From: an uncultured Clostridium sp.
GTDB lineage: Bacteria; Bacillota; Clostridia; TANB77; CAG-508
Assembly (NCBI GenBank): GCA_900553865.1
Contig: USFC01000042.1
Coordinates: 1-13,711, forward strand
Length of the DNA stretch: 13,711 nt
Direction of reading: 5' to 3'
Made by a program: the position numbers and the translations under genes
Shown here: piece by piece, positions 1 through 6,403 of the stretch
How positions within the stretch are numbered: the stretch's first letter is position 1
How the letters are laid out: each line of letters begins with the position of its first letter
The notes under the pieces: generated by a model
Told to the model about the DNA's origin: nothing
The model's input: the letters and a program-made list of their open reading frames with translations, nothing else
Database searches by the model: none

Positions 1-54
1 AACGCTAGCCTGTCACGCTAGAGGTCGACGGTTCGAGCCCGTTCCAGGTCGCCA
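1..54 (+). tRNA. tRNA-Asp (GTC), 3' part only
   Basis: The window opens inside this gene. The anticodon stem CTAGC (5-9) pairs with GCTAG (17-21) around a 7-nt loop CTGTCAC, which puts the anticodon GTC at 12-14. The T-arm 27-43 has the loop TTCGAGC. The acceptor 3' strand CCAGGTC (44-50) is followed by discriminator G51, as expected for Asp, and an encoded CCA (52-54). The D-arm and the 5' acceptor strand lie outside the window. It is the upstream member of a tRNA pair, with tRNA-Phe beginning 8 nt later, and the two are probably processed from one transcript. Confidence 0.93.
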
Positions 55-61
55 TTTTTTT

Positions 62-137
62 GCTTCGATAGCTCAGTTGGTAGAGCAAGGGACTGAAAAT
101 CCCTGTGTCAGTGGTTCGATTCCACTTCGAAGCACCA
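62..137 (+). tRNA. tRNA-Phe (GAA)
   Basis: This is a complete cloverleaf. The acceptor GCTTCGA (62-68) pairs with TCGAAGC (127-133), with discriminator A134 and encoded CCA 135-137. The D-arm is GCTC/GAGC. The anticodon stem AGGGA (88-92)/TCCCT (100-104) encloses the loop CTGAAAA, so the anticodon is GAA at 95-97, decoding phenylalanine. The T-arm has the canonical GGTTCGATTCC. A terminator follows within a few bases, so this is the last gene of the tRNA unit. Confidence 0.96.
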
Positions 138-142
138 AAAAG

Positions 143-168
143 AAAAAGCCTAAAAATGGGCTTTTTTT
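143..168 (+). terminator. Rho-independent terminator of the tRNA-Asp/tRNA-Phe unit
   Basis: AAAAAGCC (143-150) pairs with GGCTTTTT (159-166) around an 8-nt loop. The 3' arm runs into a T7 tract (162-168). It lies directly after the tRNA-Phe CCA end, so it ends the tRNA transcript. The stem is short in G/C (three pairs plus A-U), which fits an AT-rich genome. Confidence 0.8.
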
Positions 169-320
169 ACGTTTATACGGGGATTCATTTTTTTATATTT
201 GTAAGTGGGCTATACTTCTTCTGCTTTTGCAAGCTATTTACTCCAATGATATATTTTTTTAATTTTAAAATTAAAATCTCTTTTCTCTAAAAAATATTTT
301 TTGCAATTGCCATATTTTTC

Positions 321-349
321 TTGACTTTTTCGTGTATTTGTATTAGAAT
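321..349 (+). promoter_or_regulatory. Sigma-A promoter for rplM-rpsI
   Basis: A TTGACT -35 box (321-326) and a TAGAAT -10 box (344-349) are separated by exactly 17 nt, each one base from consensus. The inferred start is near 356, which gives a leader of about 110 nt before the rplM ATG. Upstream, 169-320 is AT-rich with no gene or further convincing motif. Confidence 0.75.
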
Positions 350-355
350 AATATA

Positions 356-447
356 GCGTAATTAAGAAATGTTACTTATTTTATATTCAAACTTCTCCCC
401 GGTAGTTTAAGTATAAAGTAGTTTCATATAAATATTATATAATGAAT
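356..447 (+). promoter_or_regulatory. Putative structured rplM leader (L13-leader-like)
   Basis: The roughly 110-nt 5' UTR between the rplM promoter and its RBS can fold. TACTT...TTATA (373-385) can pair with TATAA/AAGTA (412-420), enclosing a hairpin AAACT (389-393)/AGTTT (404-408) with the loop TCTCCCCGGT. AAACT could instead pair with AGTTT at 420-424, so two mutually exclusive folds are possible. Bacillota rplM genes are known to carry autoregulatory L13 leaders. I cannot confirm that this sequence matches that family; the pairing and position are what is visible. Confidence 0.35.
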
Positions 448-464
448 GGAGGGTATTTATTACC

Positions 465-902
465 ATGAACAATACAACACATAGTGTAAAAAAGAATGAA
501 ATTGAAAGAAAATGGTATGTTTTAGATGCCGCTAACAAACCTTTAGGTAGAGTTGCTACTGAAGCTGCTAAATTATTAAGAGGAAAACACAAACCAACTT
601 ATACTCCAAATATGGATGTTGGAGATCACGTAATTATTATTAATTGTAAAGATGCTGTTTTAACAGGAAGAAAATTAGACCAAAAAGTTTACAGACATCA
701 TTCAGGATATATTGGTGGAATGAAAGAAACATCTGCAAGAGTTATGATGGAAAACAAACCAGAACAAGCTATGATGCTTGCTGTAAAAGGTATGCTTCCA
801 CACAATAGCCTAGGAAGACAAATGGTAAAAAAATTAAGAGTATATGCTGGTAGCGAACATGAAAACATCGCTCAAAAACCAGAAGTTTGGGAGGTAAAAT
901 AA
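465..902 (+). CDS. rplM: Large-subunit ribosomal protein L13
   Basis: This is ribosomal protein L13 (uL13) of the 50S subunit, 145 residues, the usual bacterial length. Family features visible are the N-terminal [17 protein letters not shown] segment, the [21 protein letters not shown] block, [15 protein letters not shown], and the [11 protein letters not shown] motif near residues 110-120, followed by KLRVYAG. The ATG is chosen because a GGAGGG Shine-Dalgarno (448-453) lies 11 nt upstream. It is the first gene of the conserved L13-S9 operon and overlaps nothing. Its own promoter and a possible L13 leader lie upstream. The last codons carry the RBS of rpsI. Confidence 0.98.
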   Translation: MNNTTHSVKKNEIERKWYVLDAANKPLGRVATEAAKLLRGKHKPTYTPNMDVGDHVIIINCKDAVLTGRKLDQKVYRHHSGYIGGMKETSARVMMENKPEQAMMLAVKGMLPHNSLGRQMVKKLRVYAGSEHENIAQKPEVWEVK

Positions 903-903
903 T

Positions 904-1311
904 ATGGCTAAAGCAAAATCAGTTAAATCAGTTTTCTATGGTACTGGTAGAAGAAAAAAATCTATTGCTAGAGTAAGACTTGTAGAAGGAACTGGAGTTA
1001 TTACAATAAACGGAAAAAGTATAGATGAATACTTTGGAACAGAAGTTTTAAAAACTATAGTAAGACAACCATTATCTGCAACAGAAACTACAGCTAAATA
1101 TGATGTTATTGCTAAAGTTCAAGGTGGAGGATTTACAGGTCAAGCTGGAGCTATCCGTCACGGTATTGCAAGAGCATTAAATGAAGCAAATAGCGAATTT
1201 AGACCAATATTAAAATCTAATGGATACTTAACAAGAGATCCACGTATGAAGGAAAGAAAAAAATACGGTCTTAAAAAAGCTAGAAAAGCTCCACAATTTA
1301 GTAAGAGATAA
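904..1311 (+). CDS. rpsI: Small-subunit ribosomal protein S9
   Basis: This is ribosomal protein S9 (uS9) of the 30S subunit, 135 residues. Visible family blocks are [15 protein letters not shown] near the N-terminus, [19 protein letters not shown] in the middle, [24 protein letters not shown] at the end. The C-terminal KR tail is the part that reaches the P-site tRNA in known ribosomes. It starts one base after the rplM stop. Its RBS GGGAGG (889-894) lies inside the rplM 3' end, so translation is probably coupled. A terminator at 1352-1386 ends the two-gene operon. Confidence 0.98.
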   Translation: MAKAKSVKSVFYGTGRRKKSIARVRLVEGTGVITINGKSIDEYFGTEVLKTIVRQPLSATETTAKYDVIAKVQGGGFTGQAGAIRHGIARALNEANSEFRPILKSNGYLTRDPRMKERKKYGLKKARKAPQFSKR

Positions 1312-1351
1312 AATCAATACACACGGATTTCACAAAATCCAATGTTTTTAT

Positions 1352-1386
1352 AAAAAGCTACCCTATTTAATTAGAGTAGTTTTTTT
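1352..1386. terminator. Terminator after rpsI, probably bidirectional
   Basis: AAAAAGCTACCCT (1352-1364) pairs with AGAGTAGTTTTTT across a short AT loop. The stem has 12 of 13 positions paired, including one G-U pair, and one C-A mismatch. The plus-strand U tract ends rplM-rpsI. On the minus strand the same stem is followed by a T-rich run, so it could also stop transcription arriving from sipL-yunB. The arms' A and T runs make it symmetrical. Confidence 0.78.
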
Positions 1387-1439
1387 GAATATAGAACAAA
1401 AAAAGTAGAATTTTGTAGAGCTTTATTAGAATATAAAAG

Positions 1440-1488
1440 ATACCCAAAAGGGACAGTTTAACCAAAAGGAAACGTCCCCAAAGGGTAT
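1440..1488. repeat. Nested palindrome / REP-like hairpin at the convergent junction
   Basis: This is a 49-nt nested inverted repeat. ATACCC (1440-1445) pairs with GGGTAT (1483-1488), GGGAC (1450-1454) with GTCCC (1474-1478), and GTTT (1456-1459) with AAAC (1470-1473), capped by CC/GG around an AAAA loop. The arms are separated by small A-rich internal loops. Its last base is also the first base of the yunB stop triplet on the minus strand. On the minus strand it is followed by CTTTTATATT, a weak U tract, so it may serve as the sipL-yunB terminator. Its relatively G/C-rich arms in AT-rich surroundings also resemble dispersed REP-like elements. Whether other copies exist cannot be judged from one window. 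Confidence 0.6.
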
Positions 1489-2159
1489 TAGTCAGATTTG
1501 ATATATGTGCTTGGTGGTGTTCCTACTATTACCGCTTCTGCTAATAATACTTGATTTGTTATTTTTTCTTCCATAGTGTTAAATGGCGTTAATATTATTA
1601 CATTGCATTCTACTTGCAAATACAGCCTATGCAAGGTTTGGTTTACTCCTGCTGATATAAATTCAGATTCTAAAGATGTATCTAAGTTTCCTATTGTTGA
1701 AATTTTTATATTTACATTTGGTCCTCTTCCTGAAAGTATTTTGCTTCCTGTAAAACTTCCTAATTTTATTGAAAACTCACTATTCTCTGTTTTGTTTAAC
1801 TCTTCTTGTATGTATATTGCTACATCTGATATTATTTCATTTATTGGTATTATGTTTGCTTTTATCATAGTTACATTTCCATTGTTATCTTTCTCCATTG
1901 TGCACAAATCTTCATATTTGTATTTACTCATTACAATTGTTGCTTGTTCATTTGAAATTTTTGTTGCTATGCTTTTAGCTTTATTTACACATTGTTTATC
2001 TATTATTGGTGTTATTGCACGTATTATTACATTGGCTGTGACCATTGCAATACTTATAATTAAAAATATTTTTACTATTTTTAATATTTTTTCATTGTCC
2101 ATATTGTTTTTTAAAGGTTTTGGAAAGTTAATTCTTTTCCTTGAATAAATTTTATCCAT
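1488..2159 (-). CDS. yunB: Sporulation protein YunB
   Basis: This belongs to the YunB family, proteins of Bacillota spore formers that in Bacillus are made in the mother cell; the biochemical role is unknown. The protein is 223 residues. A basic N-terminus is followed by one membrane segment (about 29-49). The soluble part carries family signatures: IPINEI near 105, GSFTGSKILSGRGP at 134-147, ISAGVNQTLHRLYLQV at 168-183, and a C-terminal AEAVIVGTPPSTY. The ATG at 2159 is preceded by AAGGA (2166-2170), which directly abuts the sipL stop codon 11 nt away, so the two are likely co-translated. ATG codon 20 is a poorer start with no RBS. The stop touches the palindrome at 1440-1488. Confidence 0.9.
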   Translation of the reverse strand: MDKIYSRKRINFPKPLKNNMDNEKILKIVKIFLIISIAMVTANVIIRAITPIIDKQCVNKAKSIATKISNEQATIVMSKYKYEDLCTMEKDNNGNVTMIKANIIPINEIISDVAIYIQEELNKTENSEFSIKLGSFTGSKILSGRGPNVNIKISTIGNLDTSLESEFISAGVNQTLHRLYLQVECNVIILTPFNTMEEKITNQVLLAEAVIVGTPPSTYIKSD

Positions 2160-2170
2160 TTGTTTTCCTT

Positions 2171-3706
2171 TTATTTTGTTGCTATTGGAATAAATAGTTG
2201 TTCCCCAACATTTATTTTATTTTCGTCCTCAATTTTATTTATTGCAGCTATGTTTGAAACTGTGCTATGGAATTTTTTTGCTATATTCCATAAAGTATCT
2301 CCTGCTTTTACAAAATATATTATTAAGCTATATCTTGCCTCTGTTCTTCCCTCTTCTTGCTCTATTTCTTGTATTACATTTATATTTCTGTTGTTTGATA
2401 AATTTACCATAAATTCTAAGTCTATTTTTATATCTATATTTTCGTCTGGCATTATAATAAAGTCTTGAAGTGCTACTTCTACATTTGTTTCTATTTCTGA
2501 GGTTTGCGTTATTCCATTACAGTCCATGCTAAAATTGAAGGGTATTGTTACACTTTTTGTGGATAGTCTAGAATTTCCAGTTTCTAAGTCAAATAAAAAG
2601 CTTAGCTCTACCTCTCCTTCAAACATTACTCTATTTTTTAAGACTGTTTGATTTGTAATTGTTGGTTTTACTGTTACATCATATATTTTTTTATTTTCTA
2701 GTTCTGATATATATTGTTTTTCTCTTATATTGCACATATCTTTTACTATTTCTTTTTGGGCTATTGCTCTTATTTGTTTTTGCTTATATACTAAGTCTAC
2801 GCTTGGACTGTATAAATCTTCTATTATGCTTACATCTTTTGTTTGATATACATTGCAGTTAATTTCTAATTCTGCTTCTACATAAATTGAATGTTCTTCT
2901 ATATTGTTTGGCTTTATTATTAAATTCTTTATTTCATATTTTACTTCACATAGATTTTCGTCTGTAATGTCTGGCATGTCTATAAATCCCATTATCGGTA
3001 TTAAATTGCTGCTTGAGCATATTCTATTGTCTTCTGTTCTATATAATATTCTTACATTTGCATCTGCTTTTACTAATACTTTATTATAGCTTATTTTTGT
3101 TTCTTTATTTATTATATTTATATCTACTTTCATTATTTCTGCTAAATTGTCTGCACTATCTATTACTATTGTATCTTTTGCATACACTTTTGTATTTCCG
3201 GTCCCTAACAAGGAATTTAGTTTTAAGTTATTGGTTAAAAGTTGAATATCTTTTACGTTATTTACTTCTTTTACAAAATCTACGTCTTCATTTGCTGAAA
3301 CTTTTATTTCTACATCTAATATTGCTTTTATATTAATTTTTCTTCCATTTATAACTCTGCATTCAATTGCTTTTAATTTTACATTTTCATCTAATATCAT
3401 TCCTGTTTTTACAACTTCAAAATCTATTGTTTTTGAAAATTCTAAAGCTACATTCATGCTTCTTTGGCTTGCTTGTTCATCATCTGCCAAATACATAATA
3501 TATGCATTTATTCCGCCTTCCAGCTTTACTTTTCCGTCCATTACTTCTTTTTTATAAATACATACTGTTCCATTTGTACAAATTGTATTTAATATATCTG
3601 GCTTTATATCTGGAACTACAAAGTCCTCTTCTACTATGACTGTATCTGTTTTTTGCCCTATTAGTTGGTTAATACATAGTGTTTCTTTGCTTGCTGTAAC
3701 CTGCAT
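2171..3706 (-). CDS. sipL: SipL-like spore morphogenetic protein (SPOCS/DUF3794 domains plus LysM)
   Basis: This 511-residue protein has the architecture of Clostridia SipL. Three repeated SPOCS (DUF3794) beta-rich units lie at about 25-140, 170-290 and 320-440, and a C-terminal LysM domain lies at about 464-508 (YFVKAGDTLWNIAKKF, then NVGEQLFIPI). The first unit shows VEEDFVVPDIKPDIL. In Clostridioides difficile SipL binds the coat ATPase SpoIVA through its LysM region and anchors coat assembly around the forespore; the same role is inferred here. No signal peptide is visible, consistent with a mother-cell cytosolic protein. The RBS is AAGGAGGT (3715-3722), 8 nt before the ATG. yunB follows 11 nt downstream. 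I found no convincing promoter in the about 50 nt before the RBS. Confidence 0.88.
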   Translation of the reverse strand: MQVTASKETLCINQLIGQKTDTVIVEEDFVVPDIKPDILNTICTNGTVCIYKKEVMDGKVKLEGGINAYIMYLADDEQASQRSMNVALEFSKTIDFEVVKTGMILDENVKLKAIECRVINGRKINIKAILDVEIKVSANEDVDFVKEVNNVKDIQLLTNNLKLNSLLGTGNTKVYAKDTIVIDSADNLAEIMKVDINIINKETKISYNKVLVKADANVRILYRTEDNRICSSSNLIPIMGFIDMPDITDENLCEVKYEIKNLIIKPNNIEEHSIYVEAELEINCNVYQTKDVSIIEDLYSPSVDLVYKQKQIRAIAQKEIVKDMCNIREKQYISELENKKIYDVTVKPTITNQTVLKNRVMFEGEVELSFLFDLETGNSRLSTKSVTIPFNFSMDCNGITQTSEIETNVEVALQDFIIMPDENIDIKIDLEFMVNLSNNRNINVIQEIEQEEGRTEARYSLIIYFVKAGDTLWNIAKKFHSTVSNIAAINKIEDENKINVGEQLFIPIATK

Positions 3707-3756
3707 TGCAATATACCTCCTTCATTTTTTATTAATTAATGTATATTGCTTGGTTA

Positions 3757-3790
3757 CAAAAAAAATTCCTAAATATTTAGGAATTTTTTA
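3757..3790 (-). terminator. Palindromic terminator downstream of veg
   Basis: A perfect palindrome, TTCCTAAATATTTAGGAA, is flanked by an A run on the left and a T run on the right. It therefore forms a long A-U-extended hairpin with a U tract in either direction. On the minus strand it follows the veg stop by about 36 nt and precedes sipL, so it most likely ends the veg transcript and insulates sipL-yunB from it. Confidence 0.8.
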
Positions 3791-3825
3791 ATATTTTATT
3801 TTTTTCGCTTTTGTTTTTCTTTTTA

Positions 3826-4107
3826 TTATGCTTTTGCAGTCATAACTGGAGGCACTAATGGCTCATATCCTTCGCCGTCAAATATATCTACCTCTACTGT
3901 TCTTGTTAAAACATCTGTATAACTATAGGTAACATTTCTTTCGCTTTCATCATATTTTACTACAAAAATGTTTGGATAGGCTTTTTCTATTGTTGCTTCT
4001 TTTTCAAAAGTTTTACTTCTTCCTAAAGAGCCTCTAACAATTATCTTTTGCCCTATTTTTTCTCCAATATCTGTTTTTAGACTTGCTATATCACTTTTAC
4101 AAATCAT
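3826..4107 (-). CDS. veg: Veg protein (DUF1021)
   Basis: This small (93 aa) conserved Bacillota protein belongs to the Veg family. In Bacillus subtilis Veg is very highly expressed and influences biofilm matrix gene expression; its molecular mechanism is unsettled. Signatures are SDIASLKTDIGEKIGQKI at the N-terminus, the basic GRSKTFEKEATIEKAYPNIFVVKY core (about 29-52), and SYTDVLTRTVEV (about 62-73). The C-terminal tail (about 80-93) is longer and more hydrophobic than in Bacillus. The RBS is AGGTGA just before the ATG. Its promoter at 4137-4165 is almost perfect consensus, matching the family's known strong expression. yabG lies directly upstream, the same order as in Bacillus. Confidence 0.93.
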   Translation of the reverse strand: MICKSDIASLKTDIGEKIGQKIIVRGSLGRSKTFEKEATIEKAYPNIFVVKYDESERNVTYSYTDVLTRTVEVDIFDGEGYEPLVPPVMTAKA

Positions 4108-4136
4108 GCCATCACCTACTTCTTAATGATGACTAA

Positions 4137-4165
4137 ATTTTACCATATACAGCAGAAATTGTCAA
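4137..4165 (-). promoter_or_regulatory. Strong sigma-A promoter of veg
   Basis: Read on the minus strand, a perfect TTGACA (4165-4160) and TAAAAT (4142-4137) are separated by 17 nt. A TG dinucleotide one base before the -10 makes it an extended -10 promoter. The inferred start is around 4130, giving a leader of about 20-25 nt. It is the best promoter in the window and parallels the well-known strong veg promoter of Bacillus. Confidence 0.88.
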
Positions 4166-4258
4166 AAGTAATTTTTTTATGTCGTTTACTTCTATCTCGC
4201 TTGTAGCAAAGGTTGTGGTTGTTTGTTACATTCTTTTTACATTTTTTTTACTTTTTTA

Positions 4259-5119
4259 TTACACTGTTAATTTTTGTTTTTTACCTATACTTCCTATTCC
4301 ACTAATCCCTGCTTCCCCATCTCTTAACTCATCTTTTATGTCTTCTATTGTTAAGTATTTTGTACTATCTGTTGTAGCTATTCTTTCTGCAACTATTAAC
4401 GGGTCTATAAAGTCTATCATTATTCTTTTGGGCGATGATGCAAAGTTTGCTCCTGCTGCCATTATTGCCTCATAATAGCTTTGACATGCTCCTGCAAATA
4501 TTGCTAAAGTTTTCCCATTTTTTTGCCAACTTCTTGCTTCGTTTACTGTATTTATAAAATATTTTGAATTTCTATAATTATATATATCATTAAAGCCTGT
4601 TTCTTTTTTTATCATTCCATCATGACCTGTTATTACCAATATATCTGGCTCATACTTATTCAAAAGTGCTTTAACTACGTATGGTTGCTTACTTTCTGAC
4701 ACATTTTTTACTATTGCATTTAGACCTAAACTTTTGTAATATCTCATAGATTTTTCTGTATATCTTTTATCACCATCTAAATGCAATATTTTCCCTGTAA
4801 ATGTTTCTTTGCTGCTTCTTTTTTCTCCAAACCCAAATATTTTTTGTGCCTTACAAAAGGAATATTTAGGGTCTTTTAAACATTTAGTGATTCTATTTTC
4901 TACCTTTTTGTCCATGATTTTTATTCTGTCTTCTATCATCCTTTTGTCCATTAGCTCTAGGTCTTCCCCGGGTGCATCTGCCTCTATTCTTTCAGTAATT
5001 CCTTTTAATATATATATTTCTTTATTATTACTGGTTTTTATAATTTTCGTAATTTCAAATAACACATCTTTATTGTAGGATATTCGACCTACAATATCTC
5101 CTTTTTTTAATCTACTCAC
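4259..5119 (-). CDS. yabG: Sporulation-specific protease YabG
   Basis: YabG is a cysteine protease made late in sporulation that trims coat proteins and, in Clostridioides difficile, processes cortex germination proteins. At 286 residues it has the normal length. The N-terminal part (about 5-50) is a small beta domain beginning GDIVGRISYNKD. The protease part has ITGHDG (H166) and IFAGACQSYYEA (C212). These match in position and context the His and Cys reported as essential in homologues. The C-terminal segment is rich in YLTIEDI and GEAGISGIGSIGKKQK. The start is GTG, supported by AGAGGTGAG just upstream; no in-frame ATG fits as well. It lies 73 nt after the ctp gene and 151 nt before veg. 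Confidence 0.92.
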   Translation of the reverse strand: MSRLKKGDIVGRISYNKDVLFEITKIIKTSNNKEIYILKGITERIEADAPGEDLELMDKRMIEDRIKIMDKKVENRITKCLKDPKYSFCKAQKIFGFGEKRSSKETFTGKILHLDGDKRYTEKSMRYYKSLGLNAIVKNVSESKQPYVVKALLNKYEPDILVITGHDGMIKKETGFNDIYNYRNSKYFINTVNEARSWQKNGKTLAIFAGACQSYYEAIMAAGANFASSPKRIMIDFIDPLIVAERIATTDSTKYLTIEDIKDELRDGEAGISGIGSIGKKQKLTV

Positions 5120-5151
5120 AATATCTCACCTCTATGGTATCTATTTAGTTA

Positions 5152-5180
5152 ATTATATGTCGAATTTTGTGATATTGTGA
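5152..5180 (-). promoter_or_regulatory. Candidate sporulation-sigma (E/K type) promoter for yabG
   Basis: On the minus strand CATATAAT (5159-5152) matches 7 of 8 positions of the sigma-E -10 CATACAAT. It also begins with the CATA of sigma-K -10 elements. A TCAC lies 17 nt upstream and could serve as a sigma-K-like -35; a CAATAT nearby could serve as a sigma-E-like -35 with short spacing. YabG is late-sporulation in Bacillus, which fits. The element is AT-rich and short, so chance is a real alternative. Confidence 0.4.
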
Positions 5181-5191
5181 CTGATTTTCTG

Positions 5192-6379
5192 TTATTTTAA
5201 AACTTCTATTGCTTTTTGAAGTTGTGTATCATTTTTTTCGCTTACAGTATATATATTTTCGTCTTCTGGAAGTTCTACTTCTATATCTGGAGCAATTCCC
5301 TCTTTATTTATAGTGTTGTGGTTTGGTGTGTAATACTCGCTGGTTGTAAGTTTTATTCCACTTCCATCTGATAAATTGAATATTGTTTGAATTACACCTT
5401 TTCCATAAGTTTTTGTTCCTATTATTTTTACATTTTCATTGTTTTCCCTTACTGCTGCTGAAAGTATCTCTGAAGAGCTTGCTGTTCCTTCATTTACTAA
5501 TATTACTATTGGCACATTAATCGTTTTTTCTTGCTCTGCTTTGTTTATTTTTTCTTCTGCATTTTTGCTAGCTGTTATTAATAATGTTTTATCTTTTTCT
5601 ACCATCATATCTGCCATATTTAAAGCTTCGTCTACAATTCCTCCGCCATTATTTCTTAGGTCTATTATTAATGATTTTACATTTTGACTACTTAGTTTTT
5701 CCCAATTTTCTTTAAACTCTGCATAACATCCTTCATCAAAGGTAGACACCTTCATATATCCTATGTCATTTTCTAAAACTTTAGCTTCTATATGACTTAC
5801 TTTTATGTTTTTTCTTTCTACTTCAAATTCTAACTTTTCAGTATCATTTCTTAATACTTCTATTTTTGCTATTGTTCCTGCTTCACTTTTTAAAGCTTTA
5901 GAAGCTTCTGATAACTGCTCACCTTTGTATTCTGTGCCATCTACTTTAGTAATTACATCTCCTGATTTTATTCCTGCTGCTTCTGCTGGTGACCCCTTAA
6001 TAGGCATTAATACTACTATTTGATTTGTTTTTGTATTATTTGTTATATATATTCCTACACCTACATAATTTCCTCTTGCATCTTGCATATATTCTTCCAT
6101 TTCTTCTTTTGTTATATACTCTGAATAGTCATCATCTAGTCCTGCTACATAACCTTTAATAGCAGACTCTAACATTGCGTCTTCATCCATAGTTCCTAAA
6201 TAATTTTTTTCTATAAAATTACGGAACATTTTAAAGGTTGCTCCTACTTCATCTGTACTTACATATTTTATTTTTGTACTTTCTGTAGTGTTGTACATTA
6301 CAATTGATGTAACTATAAAAGTAATTGTTGCTGTTAATATAACCAGCATTATAGCCTTATAAATATTATTTTTTTTCAC
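5192..6379 (-). CDS. PDZ-containing S41 C-terminal processing protease (CtpA/CtpB-like)
   Basis: This is a membrane-anchored serine protease of the Ctp/tail-specific family, 395 residues. An N-terminal signal anchor spans about 9-28. The helical N-terminal part (about 45-95) has the typical GYVAGLDDDYSEYIT. A PDZ domain lies at about 100-185 (YVGVGIYI, then GSPAEAAGIKSGDVITKVDG). The S41 core has LIIDLRNNGGGIVDEA, the serine motif GTASSSEI (298-305, probably S302), and TKTYGKGVIQ with K327 and Q331, giving a complete Ser-Lys-Gln set. The start is GTG with AGGAGG 5 nt upstream. It lies 24 nt after the M23 gene and is the last gene of the ftsEX operon. In Bacillus CtpB acts in sigma-K checkpoint signalling; other Ctp proteases degrade murein hydrolases. 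The target here is unknown. Confidence 0.9.
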   Translation of the reverse strand: MKKNNIYKAIMLVILTATITFIVTSIVMYNTTESTKIKYVSTDEVGATFKMFRNFIEKNYLGTMDEDAMLESAIKGYVAGLDDDYSEYITKEEMEEYMQDARGNYVGVGIYITNNTKTNQIVVLMPIKGSPAEAAGIKSGDVITKVDGTEYKGEQLSEASKALKSEAGTIAKIEVLRNDTEKLEFEVERKNIKVSHIEAKVLENDIGYMKVSTFDEGCYAEFKENWEKLSSQNVKSLIIDLRNNGGGIVDEALNMADMMVEKDKTLLITASKNAEEKINKAEQEKTINVPIVILVNEGTASSSEILSAAVRENNENVKIIGTKTYGKGVIQTIFNLSDGSGIKLTTSEYYTPNHNTINKEGIAPDIEVELPEDENIYTVSEKNDTQLQKAIEVLK

Positions 6380-6403
6380 GTTTTCCTCCTAAGTTATTAT
6401 AAA

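Noticed and set aside
77..290. Two small plus-strand frames over tRNA-Phe and its terminator
   Set aside because: They start inside the tRNA, run through the terminator, lack an RBS and resemble no protein.
1576..2148. Long plus-strand open frame (190 codons) opposite yunB
   Set aside because: It is the antisense shadow of a clear YunB gene. Its translation is a Leu/Ile/Phe-rich string with no domain and no RBS, typical of reverse-complemented AT-rich coding DNA.
2160..3336. Several plus-strand frames opposite sipL, one strongly Leu-rich (3013-3336)
   Set aside because: These are shadows of the sipL frame. The Leu/Tyr-rich apparent membrane pattern comes from antisense reading of Lys/Asn/Glu codons.
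3723..3757. Sigma-E promoter for sipL (TATACATT-like box)
   Set aside because: Only 6 of 8 bases match the -10, and the required -35 position falls inside the veg terminator. Not strong enough to list.
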